Below, piece after piece: positions 1 to 8,369 of a stretch of DNA of 64,000 bases. Origin of the DNA: a virus. The first letter of the stretch is position 1. Each line of letters begins with the position of its first letter. The position numbers were made by a program, and so were the translations under genes. The notes beneath the pieces are model-generated. The model was given only the letters and a program-made list of their open reading frames with translations. It made no database searches and was not told the DNA's origin. Where the stretch lies: IMG/VR virus record IMGVR_UViG_3300027844_001828, positions 124,001-188,000 of that record; one strand, written 5' to 3'.

Positions 1-1
1 A

Positions 2-109
2 CATCCTAACGTAGTCAAGTATGATGGCACGACTGAAAGCTATGCTATAGTAAAAAACGCCATTCAAACCGCGTATGCACGAGGCCACAAGGAACCGTTG
101 GTTTTGTAA
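2..109 (+). CDS. C-terminal fragment of an unidentified protein
   Basis: The reading frame is open from the left edge of the window to a TAA at 107-109 and encodes 35 residues ending in EPLVL. The start lies outside the window. The tail is too short to assign to a family. It is followed by a promoter at 126-153, so it ends the preceding transcription unit. Confidence 0.5.
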   Translation, partial: HPNVVKYDGTTESYAIVKNAIQTAYARGHKEPLVL

Positions 110-125
110 AATTCCATGGATGGAC

Positions 126-153
126 TTGAAATTCGAGTTTGATGTGATATGTT
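126..153 (+). promoter_or_regulatory. sigma70-like promoter
   Basis: TTGAAA (126-131), a 16-bp spacer and TATGTT (148-153). It sits in the gap before the Thg1-like gene at 191 and matches the 16-bp-spacer promoter pattern found many times in this window. Confidence 0.6.
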
Positions 154-190
154 ACCCGATAATATCACTTAAATTTTATGGAGTAATGCA

Positions 191-1000
191 ATGAAAAACG
201 ATGCGGATGGAGACCGTATGAAAGGCTATGAAATGGAAGAGGCTGGGCGTAGGCTCATGCCTCTTCTTCCCGTCATGGTCAGGATTGATGGTAAGTGCTT
301 TTCCAAATTCACTAATGGTCTCAAAAGACCATATGACGTCCGAATGTCTCTCCTTATGGAATATACCATGAGGAACTTGGTTAAGGAATACAATGCGCTT
401 ATTGGGTATACCCAGTCTGACGAAATCTCACTTATCCTTTATAGTGATAATGTGAAGAGTCAGATCCCATATGATGGTAGAATCCAAAAACTCGTTGGAG
501 ATATGGCTTCATTCGCCAGTCTTACGTTTAACGAACATCTTGTCGAATACATCCCCGAAAAGACAGACAGCCGCCCCAGGTTTGATTGCAGAGTGTGGAA
601 TGTTCCTAACATGATGGAAGCAGCGAACACTATTCTTTGGCGCGAACAAGATGCGACCAAGAATAGCAAGTCAATGGCCGCGAGAGCGTATTATTCTCAC
701 AGGGACCTTGAAAACAAGAGTGGTCCTGAAATGATGGACATGCTTATAAATAAGGGTGTCAATTGGAATGATTATCCGACCTTCTTCAAAAGAGGCGTCT
801 TTGTTCGTCGCGAGATCTCTTCAACTTTGTTTACTGCTGAAGAAATTGAGGGTCTTCCTGAGAAGCATGAGGCAAGGATGAATCCGCACTTGCATATTGA
901 GAGGGCGTCTATTGAAACTCTTGACATGCCCCCGTTTTCAAAGGTCATCAATCGTGTTGGTGTTATTTTCAACGGTGAGACTCCAGATGTAGAAGGCTGA
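191..1000 (+). CDS. tRNA-His guanylyltransferase-like protein (Thg1/TLP family)
   Basis: This 269-residue protein belongs to the Thg1 family, which adds nucleotides in the 3'-to-5' direction to tRNA 5' ends. The palm-domain signature is visible: VRIDGKCFSKF near residues 30-40, with the metal-binding Asp of the RIDG motif, and TQSDEISLIL near 74-83 with the second acidic cluster. Length matches the family (about 240-300 residues). Bacterial and phage members (TLPs) usually repair truncated tRNA 5' ends rather than add G-1, so a role in tRNA maintenance or repair during infection is likely by inference. The start at 191 follows the GGAG at 180-183. An RNA ligase at 39576 could work in the same repair process. 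Confidence 0.85.
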   Translation: MKNDADGDRMKGYEMEEAGRRLMPLLPVMVRIDGKCFSKFTNGLKRPYDVRMSLLMEYTMRNLVKEYNALIGYTQSDEISLILYSDNVKSQIPYDGRIQKLVGDMASFASLTFNEHLVEYIPEKTDSRPRFDCRVWNVPNMMEAANTILWREQDATKNSKSMAARAYYSHRDLENKSGPEMMDMLINKGVNWNDYPTFFKRGVFVRREISSTLFTAEEIEGLPEKHEARMNPHLHIERASIETLDMPPFSKVINRVGVIFNGETPDVEG

Positions 1001-1003
1001 TTA

Positions 1004-1180
1004 ATGAATAAAGAAATTGAAGAAATAATAGACAGCGCGAACATAATAAGATCAAACTCTTTTATAGTCAGAGAGTATCTTGATGATGGTATTTTTATTG
1101 TATGCGCAAAGTGCGAGAAAGAATTCGCCAATGACGACGGATTAAAATGTTGTGATAAGTGTGGTCACATCAACGACTAA
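1004..1180 (+). CDS. small zinc-ribbon protein
   Basis: A 58-residue ORF starting 3 bases after the Thg1-like gene stops. Its C-terminal half has paired cysteines (CAKCEKEF and CCDKCGHIND), which suggests one bound zinc ion. It resembles other tiny zinc-ribbon proteins in this genome (34444 and the N-terminus of the ORF at 59229). Function is unknown. Confidence 0.6.
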   Translation: MNKEIEEIIDSANIIRSNSFIVREYLDDGIFIVCAKCEKEFANDDGLKCCDKCGHIND

Positions 1181-1192
1181 CGGGAGATGTAG

Positions 1193-2269
1193 ATGGGAGA
1201 CATAAAGACTTCATTATCTTACAATGATGTATTGATGGTGCCAAGGTATTCAGATATGAGCACGAGTGATGGTGATTTGTGTTATCATTATAAGAATGAC
1301 TTGTCTGGGACACCGTTAATCAATGCGCCTATGGATAGAGTGTGTTCCCCTGAATTGATCCATCATCTTTCAGAAACAAATTGGTTCACCTCAATCCACA
1401 GATTTTTTGATAGTGCGTCAAGTCAGTTTAATTTTTTTATTGATTGTAAGGTTAATAAAGACAAATCCCTTTGCTTCTTATCTGTCGGAAACATTTTTAA
1501 GTGGAAGGATTGGATAAACGAGTTGATTGTAGAGTATAAGTACAAGGCGAGTGTGAAAAGGCAATTTGGATTCTTAGTTGACATGGCGAATGGTGATACA
1601 AACGCTTGTGTTGAGACTGTCAAGTACATAAGGGAGCATTGTCCGTTTGCTATTATCATGGCTGGCAATGTTGCCACCAGAAGTGGTTATCGGCATTTGG
1701 CTGAAGCCGGGGCGAATTTTATTCGTGTTGGGATTGGGGGCGGATCGATCTGTTCAACAAGATTAAACACTGGATTTGGCGTCCCCACTTTTGAATCAGT
1801 AATGCGTTGTGCAGATGTGAAGATACCTGGAGCTTACATTGTTGCTGATGGTGGAATTGAAAACACTGGTGATATAATGAAGGTTATGGCTGCTGGTGCG
1901 GACATGGTGATGATGGGCAAGATGCTCGCTTCGACTGATATGGCACCGGGCGAAAAATATGATGAGAATTTGAATGTTACGACAAATGAGGAAGAATACA
2001 AATTTATTGAATATAGGGGGATGGCATCTAAGGGTGCTCAATCTGTATTGTCAAATAAATTAAGATCAGTAGAGGGCGTTTCCGGTGCAGTGAAGTATAC
2101 AGGGAAAACAGAAGAGGTTTGCGCACAAATTGAAGCCAACATGAGAACTGCAATGACATATTATGGTGGAGCCAAAAACTGGAATGAATTTTCTCGTAGC
2201 GCCAAGTTTATTCAATTGACAAGTCAGGGCTGGATAGAATCCGGTACAAGAGTGGAGAATCCCCAATGA
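1193..2269 (+). CDS. IMP dehydrogenase / GMP reductase family enzyme
   Basis: A 358-residue TIM-barrel protein of the IMPDH/GMPR family. Visible motifs are the N-terminal SYNDVLMVPRYS, the catalytic-loop GIGGGSICSTR with the nucleophilic Cys, the phosphate-binding ADGGIENTGDIMK, the GADMVMMGKMLAS segment, and YRGMASKGAQ. No CBS pair is inserted and the length is near E. coli GuaC (about 347 residues), so a GMP reductase role (GMP to IMP) is possible, although short IMPDHs also exist. The usual GIGPGS is GIGGGS here. It overlaps the next gene by 4 bases and probably belongs to purine salvage with that phosphoribosyltransferase. Confidence 0.9.
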   Translation: MGDIKTSLSYNDVLMVPRYSDMSTSDGDLCYHYKNDLSGTPLINAPMDRVCSPELIHHLSETNWFTSIHRFFDSASSQFNFFIDCKVNKDKSLCFLSVGNIFKWKDWINELIVEYKYKASVKRQFGFLVDMANGDTNACVETVKYIREHCPFAIIMAGNVATRSGYRHLAEAGANFIRVGIGGGSICSTRLNTGFGVPTFESVMRCADVKIPGAYIVADGGIENTGDIMKVMAAGADMVMMGKMLASTDMAPGEKYDENLNVTTNEEEYKFIEYRGMASKGAQSVLSNKLRSVEGVSGAVKYTGKTEEVCAQIEANMRTAMTYYGGAKNWNEFSRSAKFIQLTSQGWIESGTRVENPQ

Positions 2270-2712
2270 GAAAAATAAAGAAAGTAACGTGGGCAGAGTG
2301 TGAGCAGTGGATAAATACGGCTACTGATTACTGGAATGACGAAATCATAGTCAATGAATTGGTAATAAATAATATCTATGGGATACCAAGAGGGGGGATA
2401 ATTTTTGCCACAATGCTTTCACACCAACTTGATATACCTCTTATTGCAAACAAAGAAGACATTGGAGAGTCCACTTTGATTGTAGATGACATTGCGGACT
2501 CCGGTAGCACATTTCATGATTTCATTATACCATTGAATAGAATTCAAGGCAGACACTTCCGTTTAACATCGGCAATAGTTGTAAATCAATCATCCACTTT
2601 TTTACCTCAACAATTTTCCTTTATGAATCATTGGAATGACTGGATTGAGTTCCCTTATGAAACATCGGCGTATGATCACGTTAGCAAGGTAACGGCGACA
2701 GCCCAGGCTTAA
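2266..2712 (+). CDS. type I phosphoribosyltransferase
   Basis: A 148-residue protein with the PRPP-binding signature LIVDDIADSGSTF near residues 66-78, preceded by YGIPRGG, which is typical of the purine/pyrimidine phosphoribosyltransferase fold. It probably makes a nucleoside monophosphate from a free base and PRPP; the base cannot be told from sequence. Its ATG overlaps the stop of the IMPDH/GMPR gene (ATGA), so the two are translationally coupled and likely act in purine salvage. Confidence 0.8.
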   Translation: MRKIKKVTWAECEQWINTATDYWNDEIIVNELVINNIYGIPRGGIIFATMLSHQLDIPLIANKEDIGESTLIVDDIADSGSTFHDFIIPLNRIQGRHFRLTSAIVVNQSSTFLPQQFSFMNHWNDWIEFPYETSAYDHVSKVTATAQA

Positions 2713-2760
2713 TTTATACGACAATTGAATCAAACTGTCAGATAAACAACGAGAAAGAAC

Positions 2761-3369
2761 ATGGCCGATCTTAATAAAGTAAAACAACTCCGTCAAGAAA
2801 CTGGAGTTGGGATTGTTGCCTGCAAAGAGGCATTAGAAAAAGCTCACGACGATCTTAATGAAGCGAAGATTGTTCTTCGTAAGGGTAGTGGTGAGGTCGC
2901 TGAAAACTTATCTAACAGGAATGCAACTGAGGGTATTATTGTCACATACACTCACCACAACTCAAAGGTGGGATCAATTGTTGAAATTCACTGTGAAACG
3001 GATTTTGGCGCGGCTACGCTCAAAGACTTTGGTCATGAGGTCGCCATGCAAGTCGCCGCCTCAAACCCTGAGTTTATAAGTTTCGAAGATGTTTCAGAGG
3101 AAAGGATTGCTCAAGAAAGAGCGTATTTCATTTCTCAGTCCATAAATAGCATTTGTCCGCCAGAGCTTGAGTACGATGGTGAAAGTGACGAGATTGTTAA
3201 TAAAATGGTTGTCGGTAAGTTTAAAAAGTTCAGATTAGAACACTGTCTTCTTAATCAAAGAACAATCAAGGACTCCGGTGTTTCCGTAAGAGATCTTCTC
3301 AATGACCAAGTGCAACGGCTTGGGGAAAAGATCGAAATCGCTAAGTTTGCGAGGTTTCAGATCTCATAA
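2761..3369 (+). CDS. tsf: elongation factor Ts
   Basis: A 202-residue EF-Ts. The N-terminal UBA-like domain starts with LNKVKQLRQETGVGIVACKEAL, close to the bacterial [20 protein letters not shown] pattern, and the conserved ETDF (as CETDFGAATL) follows near residue 80. The C-terminal KIEIAKFARFQ also fits the family. At 202 residues it is shorter than E. coli EF-Ts (about 283) and resembles compact forms. EF-Ts recycles EF-Tu; in RNA phage Qbeta the host EF-Ts is recruited by the replicase, and huge dsDNA phages have been reported to carry their own copies. A role in redirecting host translation is inferred. Confidence 0.92.
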   Translation: MADLNKVKQLRQETGVGIVACKEALEKAHDDLNEAKIVLRKGSGEVAENLSNRNATEGIIVTYTHHNSKVGSIVEIHCETDFGAATLKDFGHEVAMQVAASNPEFISFEDVSEERIAQERAYFISQSINSICPPELEYDGESDEIVNKMVVGKFKKFRLEHCLLNQRTIKDSGVSVRDLLNDQVQRLGEKIEIAKFARFQIS

Positions 3370-3490
3370 GTAGGTAGATAATAAAATTAACGAATGAAAA
3401 GGGCGTCCTGGAAACGGGGCGTCATTTTTGTGTCTATATAGGGAATCGGGATATTATTGTAGAATAAAATACAAACACATTGAGGTTAAT

Positions 3491-4183
3491 ATGGACACCA
3501 TTTCAAAAAACACATCTGATTTCTCAATCTTTGAGCGCATTGCTGATATTCAAAGGGCGAAGAATCTATTGGATTTACTGCCGTCTGATGTGAAGATGAT
3601 CAAGACAGCATCCTCTGGAGAGTCAGATTCAAATGAGATTGTGAAGGCTGTTATTGAAGCTTTTTCATCCATGGGGATAAAAGCCAATGTTGATATTGGA
3701 GAATTGATGAAAAAGATATCTGGGAATCCGATAAAGAAAGAGGCTATGAAGAAAGACGATAGTGAAGTACAATCTATAAAAATAGCCTCGAAGAAGATCG
3801 AAGACTCACATTATGATATTGATATAGCCAAAGATAGAATTACACGTGATGGTAAGAAGGTCATAATGGTAAGCGCCTATCTTAAAGAAGCCTACCTTGG
3901 AAGATATTTAATAAAAAGAAATTATTACTTCCTGGACGACAATGAAGATGATGCCAATTATGTTTACAATGATCTTGTTGCCAAGTCCAATAGGACTAAA
4001 GGCAGGTATTATAAGGAGATAATAGGCGTGAAGGGTATTTTTCCTGAGGTTAAAGCCTTTTTAGATGGTGTTAAAGGCGATTTGGAGCTTGATGCTACGA
4101 GTATTGGCACCACAGTCGTTAGAGAGGACACAAGGGGCCATGAGGTCAATGGTTCTCCATATGCGGCAGCGGCTCATAAATAA
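3491..4183 (+). CDS. hypothetical protein, structural-region neighbour
   Basis: A 230-residue protein without recognisable family. I place the start at the ATG of 3491 (MDTISKN), which follows TTGAGGTTAAT; an upstream extension to 3428 lacks a ribosome-binding site. The N-terminal half is charged and probably helical; the C-terminal half (about residue 110 on) has alternating beta-like stretches with RRDGKKVIMV-like character. It precedes the appendage genes by 12 bases and may be a virion component. Confidence 0.6.
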   Translation: MDTISKNTSDFSIFERIADIQRAKNLLDLLPSDVKMIKTASSGESDSNEIVKAVIEAFSSMGIKANVDIGELMKKISGNPIKKEAMKKDDSEVQSIKIASKKIEDSHYDIDIAKDRITRDGKKVIMVSAYLKEAYLGRYLIKRNYYFLDDNEDDANYVYNDLVAKSNRTKGRYYKEIIGVKGIFPEVKAFLDGVKGDLELDATSIGTTVVREDTRGHEVNGSPYAAAAHK

Positions 4184-4195
4184 GGAGATCGCTCG

Positions 4196-4681
4196 ATGAT
4201 TTTACGATGTCTTCTTTCCCAAGGCGTTCTTGATATAAGCAGTCAGGAAACATATCAGGGGAATTTTCCAGAGACGATACCTTTCAGGATAAGTATGACT
4301 CCCGGACAAACAATTGAGGTCCAGGATGAATATAGAAACCTCGCTAACATCAAAAGCGCAATCTCCGCTGGGCTACTGGAAGTTGTCAGTTATGATAGTT
4401 CAGACGGTAGCGTCACTGTTAATGCTGAAGATGATGGACTCAGCACATTGAAATTTAATGCGGTCTCGGTTGAGTCTCCAGATGGGGTGAATAAAACTTT
4501 TACTCTTCCAGGGAGCGAAGTATACGTCACTACTCAGATCAGGCCGTTTATAAATGGTCAAGCATTGAGCCCTGACGACTTTACAGAAGACGTTGGCAGA
4601 ACGTCTATTACACTTTCAGTGGATGTTCCAGCGCCAATCTCTGGAGACAAGATTACCTTCCAATATGTGGAAGAATCTTAA
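4196..4681 (+). CDS. putative virion appendage protein
   Basis: A 161-residue protein rich in beta-prone, Ser/Thr/Asp-containing segments. The C-terminal half has a pattern often seen in phage tail or head-decoration modules (SPDGVNKTFTLP followed by FINGQALSPDDFT and ITFQYVEES), which describes a short sandwich domain with a loop that starts DGxNxxFTLP. It starts 12 bases after the previous gene with GGAGATCGCTCG before the ATG. Function beyond likely virion role is unknown. Confidence 0.6.
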   Translation: MILRCLLSQGVLDISSQETYQGNFPETIPFRISMTPGQTIEVQDEYRNLANIKSAISAGLLEVVSYDSSDGSVTVNAEDDGLSTLKFNAVSVESPDGVNKTFTLPGSEVYVTTQIRPFINGQALSPDDFTEDVGRTSITLSVDVPAPISGDKITFQYVEES

Positions 4682-4759
4682 CGCTATAAATAAAGGTTAG
4701 TTAATCTTTGGAATTGTATATATCACCAAGGGTTTTGAACATTATAATGGAGTCTAAAG

Positions 4760-6361
4760 GTGGCTAGAACATTCCTGAGACAATCGTCACAAATAAGAAC
4801 ATCAGATACTTATGACGATACCTTAACGGTTACAGATGCAGAGTCATCTGCTATAAGCCTTGAGGGTGATCTCAATTACATAAGAAGTCAGATGCTTATT
4901 TTAAGTGGAAGGACCAATTGGTACGACGCTTTAGAAGACGGGTTTGACTTGCAATCATTGCATGATAAGGCGTTGACGTATTGGGTTGGGACAACCACAG
5001 ATATAACCGTACCGTCAAGTCAGAACTATGTAATTCTTGGAACCGGTAAGCCTTCTGACAACATCGCCATCGCCACAACAGCGTTTGGGTCCATCGTAGC
5101 CCAACTATCAGGCGCTATTGGATCTCATGCTACTGATGCCGCCGCAAATAATGGCAACCTGTGTTTGATTAGAGATTCTGCGACAAACAAGCCATTAGAA
5201 GATTCTGGAGAAAATCAAATATATGGTTTGATTCAAGTTGGCAGTGGGGCGACGGATGGAAATTCATTTTCTGATTCTGGTGATGATAGGGGTCAGATAT
5301 CATTCGTTTATATAGATCCTTCAACGGAAGTTATAACTGCGGTTGCGGTTGCGGATATTGAAAACTTAACGATTGAATATGCCTATAGAAAAAGATCTGG
5401 TTTTTATGACCTTCCAGAAATCGTTGTAGAACCATCTGTAGATTTCTTTACGGGGTCAACTGGTGGTGTCGGTGGTGTCGCAGATCACGGTGCGCTAACT
5501 GGGCTCTCAGATGATGACCATAGTATTTACCCACTTCTTGCTGGCAGGTCAGGTGGTCAAACTTTGATTGGTGGTGATGCTTCGAGTAATAATTTTACTG
5601 TTAGATCTACATCTCATGCCACAAAAGGAAATGTCATTATTGAAGGGCCGCACTTCACGGATGAAGATGACGCTACAAAGATAGTCGATTTTGAAATTTC
5701 TGGTGTGACTACAGCAACTACAAGAACATTGACAATGGCTGATAGAGATCTCGATCTATCCACTCCAGTTTTTGATCAAATGACTGTTGGTACAGCAAAC
5801 AATGTTGATATTACCACAGCGGGAATTGATTATACGGGAACGGCTCGACCTCAGAAACCTTTAAGGCTAACAGCAGCTGGAGGATGGGGGTCAGTTACAG
5901 ATGGTGCGGCGGGGCCATCGGAAATTGAATTTGTAACAAATGGGGTAAATCTATATGTTTTAGATTTTGATCAGACCACTATGGAATATGCTGAATGGAC
6001 AGTCCCGTCTCCAGAGAATTGGGATGGTGGGACAATGGTCGCTAAGTTCATTTGGCTTGCCGATACGGCTTCAACAAGTAGTGTTGCATGGCGGTTTCAG
6101 GGAAGATCATTTGGAGATGGGGAAGCAATTGATCAAGCGTGGGGGACCGTACAAATCGTTGCTGATGCGAATAATGGTCAAAACCAATGGAACACGAGTT
6201 TGGAAACTTCTGCTATTACACTCGCTGGCACACCTGAAGCTGGGGAGATCCTTCAATTTAGAGTATCAAGAGACCCTTTGCATGTCGCTGATCTCTTGGC
6301 AGCAGATGCGAGGTTGATAGCGGTTTCGATAAAATACACCGTTACTAAAGAGTATCTATAA
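4760..6361 (+). CDS. large virion appendage / tail-fibre-like protein
   Basis: A 533-residue protein that starts at a GTG (4760); GGAG lies 12 bases upstream. The N-terminal region (MARTFLRQSSQIRTSDTYDD) and the middle segment (DHGALTGLSDDDHSIYPLL, a collar-like linker seen in many phage fibre proteins) support a tail-fibre or appendage role. The C-terminal 150 residues, with aromatic-rich beta strands, resemble a jelly-roll receptor-binding domain. The stop codon overlaps the ATG of the following beta-helix gene by one base (TAATG). Confidence 0.7.
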   Translation: MARTFLRQSSQIRTSDTYDDTLTVTDAESSAISLEGDLNYIRSQMLILSGRTNWYDALEDGFDLQSLHDKALTYWVGTTTDITVPSSQNYVILGTGKPSDNIAIATTAFGSIVAQLSGAIGSHATDAAANNGNLCLIRDSATNKPLEDSGENQIYGLIQVGSGATDGNSFSDSGDDRGQISFVYIDPSTEVITAVAVADIENLTIEYAYRKRSGFYDLPEIVVEPSVDFFTGSTGGVGGVADHGALTGLSDDDHSIYPLLAGRSGGQTLIGGDASSNNFTVRSTSHATKGNVIIEGPHFTDEDDATKIVDFEISGVTTATTRTLTMADRDLDLSTPVFDQMTVGTANNVDITTAGIDYTGTARPQKPLRLTAAGGWGSVTDGAAGPSEIEFVTNGVNLYVLDFDQTTMEYAEWTVPSPENWDGGTMVAKFIWLADTASTSSVAWRFQGRSFGDGEAIDQAWGTVQIVADANNGQNQWNTSLETSAITLAGTPEAGEILQFRVSRDPLHVADLLAADARLIAVSIKYTVTKEYL

Positions 6362-7413
6362 TGCCCACAATTAAAACGATAAAACCAGGTGGTGGTGGTG
6401 ATTATACTTTACTCCAAACCTGGGAAGATTTTGCTGATGGTGAGGCGACAGCAGACCAGTGGGCGGAATGCTATGATGGCGGCGATCTTGGCGAGGTTGT
6501 TATATCAGGATGGTCATCAACACCAACAGCAGTTATCTACCCAAGAATTTACACTCCATTAGCAGAGAGACATAATGCCAGAGACGATGGCACAGGAGCT
6601 TTCATATCATCCACTACAGGAAATTCAATTGTTAATTATGTTAATTATGTTCAAATAGATGGTATAAGAATGGAATCAACATCTACAGCAAACTCGATAA
6701 TTTCTATGGTCACGTCGGATGGTGTTATAGTAGAAAACAATTTGTTAATTCAGAAGTCATATGCAAATACTGCCAATGCAATTTACATTGTAGATTCTAA
6801 TCCCGTTAGCAAAACATGTGATATTCAAAACAATATAGTTTTTGGAAATGGATTATTAGCTACCGGAATCCTTATATTGGGGATTGCTACAACAAACCCC
6901 GTTGAAACCGATAGCAATATTTTCAACAATACTATAATTGATGTTACTTCTTATGGGATAACTGGAACAAAAACTGAGACTTCAGACACAGTTACATTAA
7001 ATGTCGTTCTTAGAAATAATATTTGTGGAGAAGGCGGGTTGTTAGATATAAATTGGACGAACTTTGACTCGATTGTTAGCACAAACAATATAACCTCCGA
7101 TGGGACCTCTGATGACAATGGCGGTGAAGGTAATCTTGTGAACAAGCCAGGATCAAGCCAATTAATAAATAGAAACACACATGCCAGGTTATTATCTTCT
7201 GGCGAAGCGAGGGATGGCGGTGTGGCTCTTGGCAGTTTCAGCACTGATGCTTTGGGGACAACGAGAGTGGCCGGTGGAAACGTGGGCACTCCAGTTGGTT
7301 TACTGTTGTCATTAACCTTTTCGGGAACATGGGATGCCGGATCTGTTGTGCAAGAATCATTCGTGTTACCAAGAGGTCCAGGTATCTCATCTGACCCTAT
7401 TCTAATATTTTAG
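6361..7413 (+). CDS. right-handed beta-helix appendage protein, one module
   Basis: A 350-residue protein built as one copy of a module that is repeated four times in the protein at 10140. The module opens with PTIKTIKPGGGGDYTLLQTW, continues with WAECYDGGDLGEV and YPRIYTPLAERH, and then has beta-helix-like repeats with NN/VENN ladders (VENNLLIQ, IQNNIVF, FNNTII, LRNNI). The C-terminal 40 residues differ from the other copies. Such parallel beta-helices are common in phage tailspikes and glycan-binding proteins; no catalytic residues can be assigned. Confidence 0.7.
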   Translation: MPTIKTIKPGGGGDYTLLQTWEDFADGEATADQWAECYDGGDLGEVVISGWSSTPTAVIYPRIYTPLAERHNARDDGTGAFISSTTGNSIVNYVNYVQIDGIRMESTSTANSIISMVTSDGVIVENNLLIQKSYANTANAIYIVDSNPVSKTCDIQNNIVFGNGLLATGILILGIATTNPVETDSNIFNNTIIDVTSYGITGTKTETSDTVTLNVVLRNNICGEGGLLDINWTNFDSIVSTNNITSDGTSDDNGGEGNLVNKPGSSQLINRNTHARLLSSGEARDGGVALGSFSTDALGTTRVAGGNVGTPVGLLLSLTFSGTWDAGSVVQESFVLPRGPGISSDPILIF

Positions 7414-7481
7414 GGTATCATAGTATGAAGGTTTAAGCGGCGATATTTGGGTATTAATTTAAGACCGCAGGAGGAATAAGA

Positions 7482-8369
7482 ATGTTAGAAATGGCAGTTA
7501 GTTTACAGAGATCTGGAGATCTTGGAGATATAGGGAGCAAGGGGGAAACTGATTTGAAAAAAATTGGTGATGTTCTTGTTATGAAGAAGTCTCCTGCGAT
7601 TTGGTCTGAAATGGAAAGGAAATTCTTTTTAATAACTGTATTGAATGATCCGGTTTTAGAAATGGAAATGGGGTCGAGGGAAGTTTGGTCATTGCCATTT
7701 ATTAGACAAACACATACCATAATTGATGGTGAGGAAGATTTTAAGATAGAAGCAATATCCTCTTTTAGAGTGGATATCAATCTATTTACTGGGACGACAG
7801 GTCTGGACCCGTCAATTGCTGTTGCGGAACCAACCACTCCAAGTACAGGCCCAGAGTTATTATTGACAGATCTTGTGGAGGATGATATTGATCCAAATGA
7901 TAACGCGACAATACTCTTAGACTGCACTGGTAAAAAGTCTGAATTAAGCTGCCAGCTGTTACCTTCTTTGGATGTGGTTTCCAGAGCGGTTTTTAAGAAG
8001 GGGAATAAGGTTTGGAATCATGGTCATGAAATCCCCTCTGATTATGGAGTCATTTATGATGATATTAGCTTGGATGAGTTTGGTCCTGGAATATTAGATT
8101 TTCCAGGTGCATTAGAGATTGTTCAAGCAGGCCTTGGGTGGGCAAAGGGGAAGAATGTAAAACATGTTATTTTGGGAATCGTACAAGATATTCCTGGAGT
8201 TATGACAAGTATGTTAAAGTATGGTTTGAGGCCACACAGGCCATTATTGGGAAAGACGACACAAGAGGTCCTTGATTTGGTTGATGCGAACTCAATAGAG
8301 TATGACGATATCCAAATTGACGTAGGCGGAACTATCATAAATCACAGTCTGGTCAGGAGAAACATATAA
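7482..8369 (+). CDS. putative virion protein, paralogue of the gene at 9644
   Basis: A 295-residue protein whose first 110 residues (MLEMAVSLQRSGDLG..., KIGDVLVMKKSPAIWSEMER, KFFLITVLNDPVLE, FTGTTGLDPS) match the protein at 9644 position by position, so the two are paralogues. The remaining C-terminal half, about 150 residues, has no counterpart there and includes HVILGIVQDIPGVM. It follows a good AGGAGG (7470-7475). The role is unknown but the setting between appendage genes suggests a virion component. Confidence 0.6.
   Translation: MLEMAVSLQRSGDLGDIGSKGETDLKKIGDVLVMKKSPAIWSEMERKFFLITVLNDPVLEMEMGSREVWSLPFIRQTHTIIDGEEDFKIEAISSFRVDINLFTGTTGLDPSIAVAEPTTPSTGPELLLTDLVEDDIDPNDNATILLDCTGKKSELSCQLLPSLDVVSRAVFKKGNKVWNHGHEIPSDYGVIYDDISLDEFGPGILDFPGALEIVQAGLGWAKGKNVKHVILGIVQDIPGVMTSMLKYGLRPHRPLLGKTTQEVLDLVDANSIEYDDIQIDVGGTIINHSLVRRNI

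Noticed and set aside
3400-3425. GGGCGTC...GGGCGTC as terminator after tsf
   Set aside because: The two copies are direct, not inverted, repeats, so they cannot form a stem.
3428-3490. Upstream extension of the gene at 3491
   Set aside because: No ribosome-binding site and a Cys/Tyr-rich, unlikely peptide; the ATG at 3491 is better placed.
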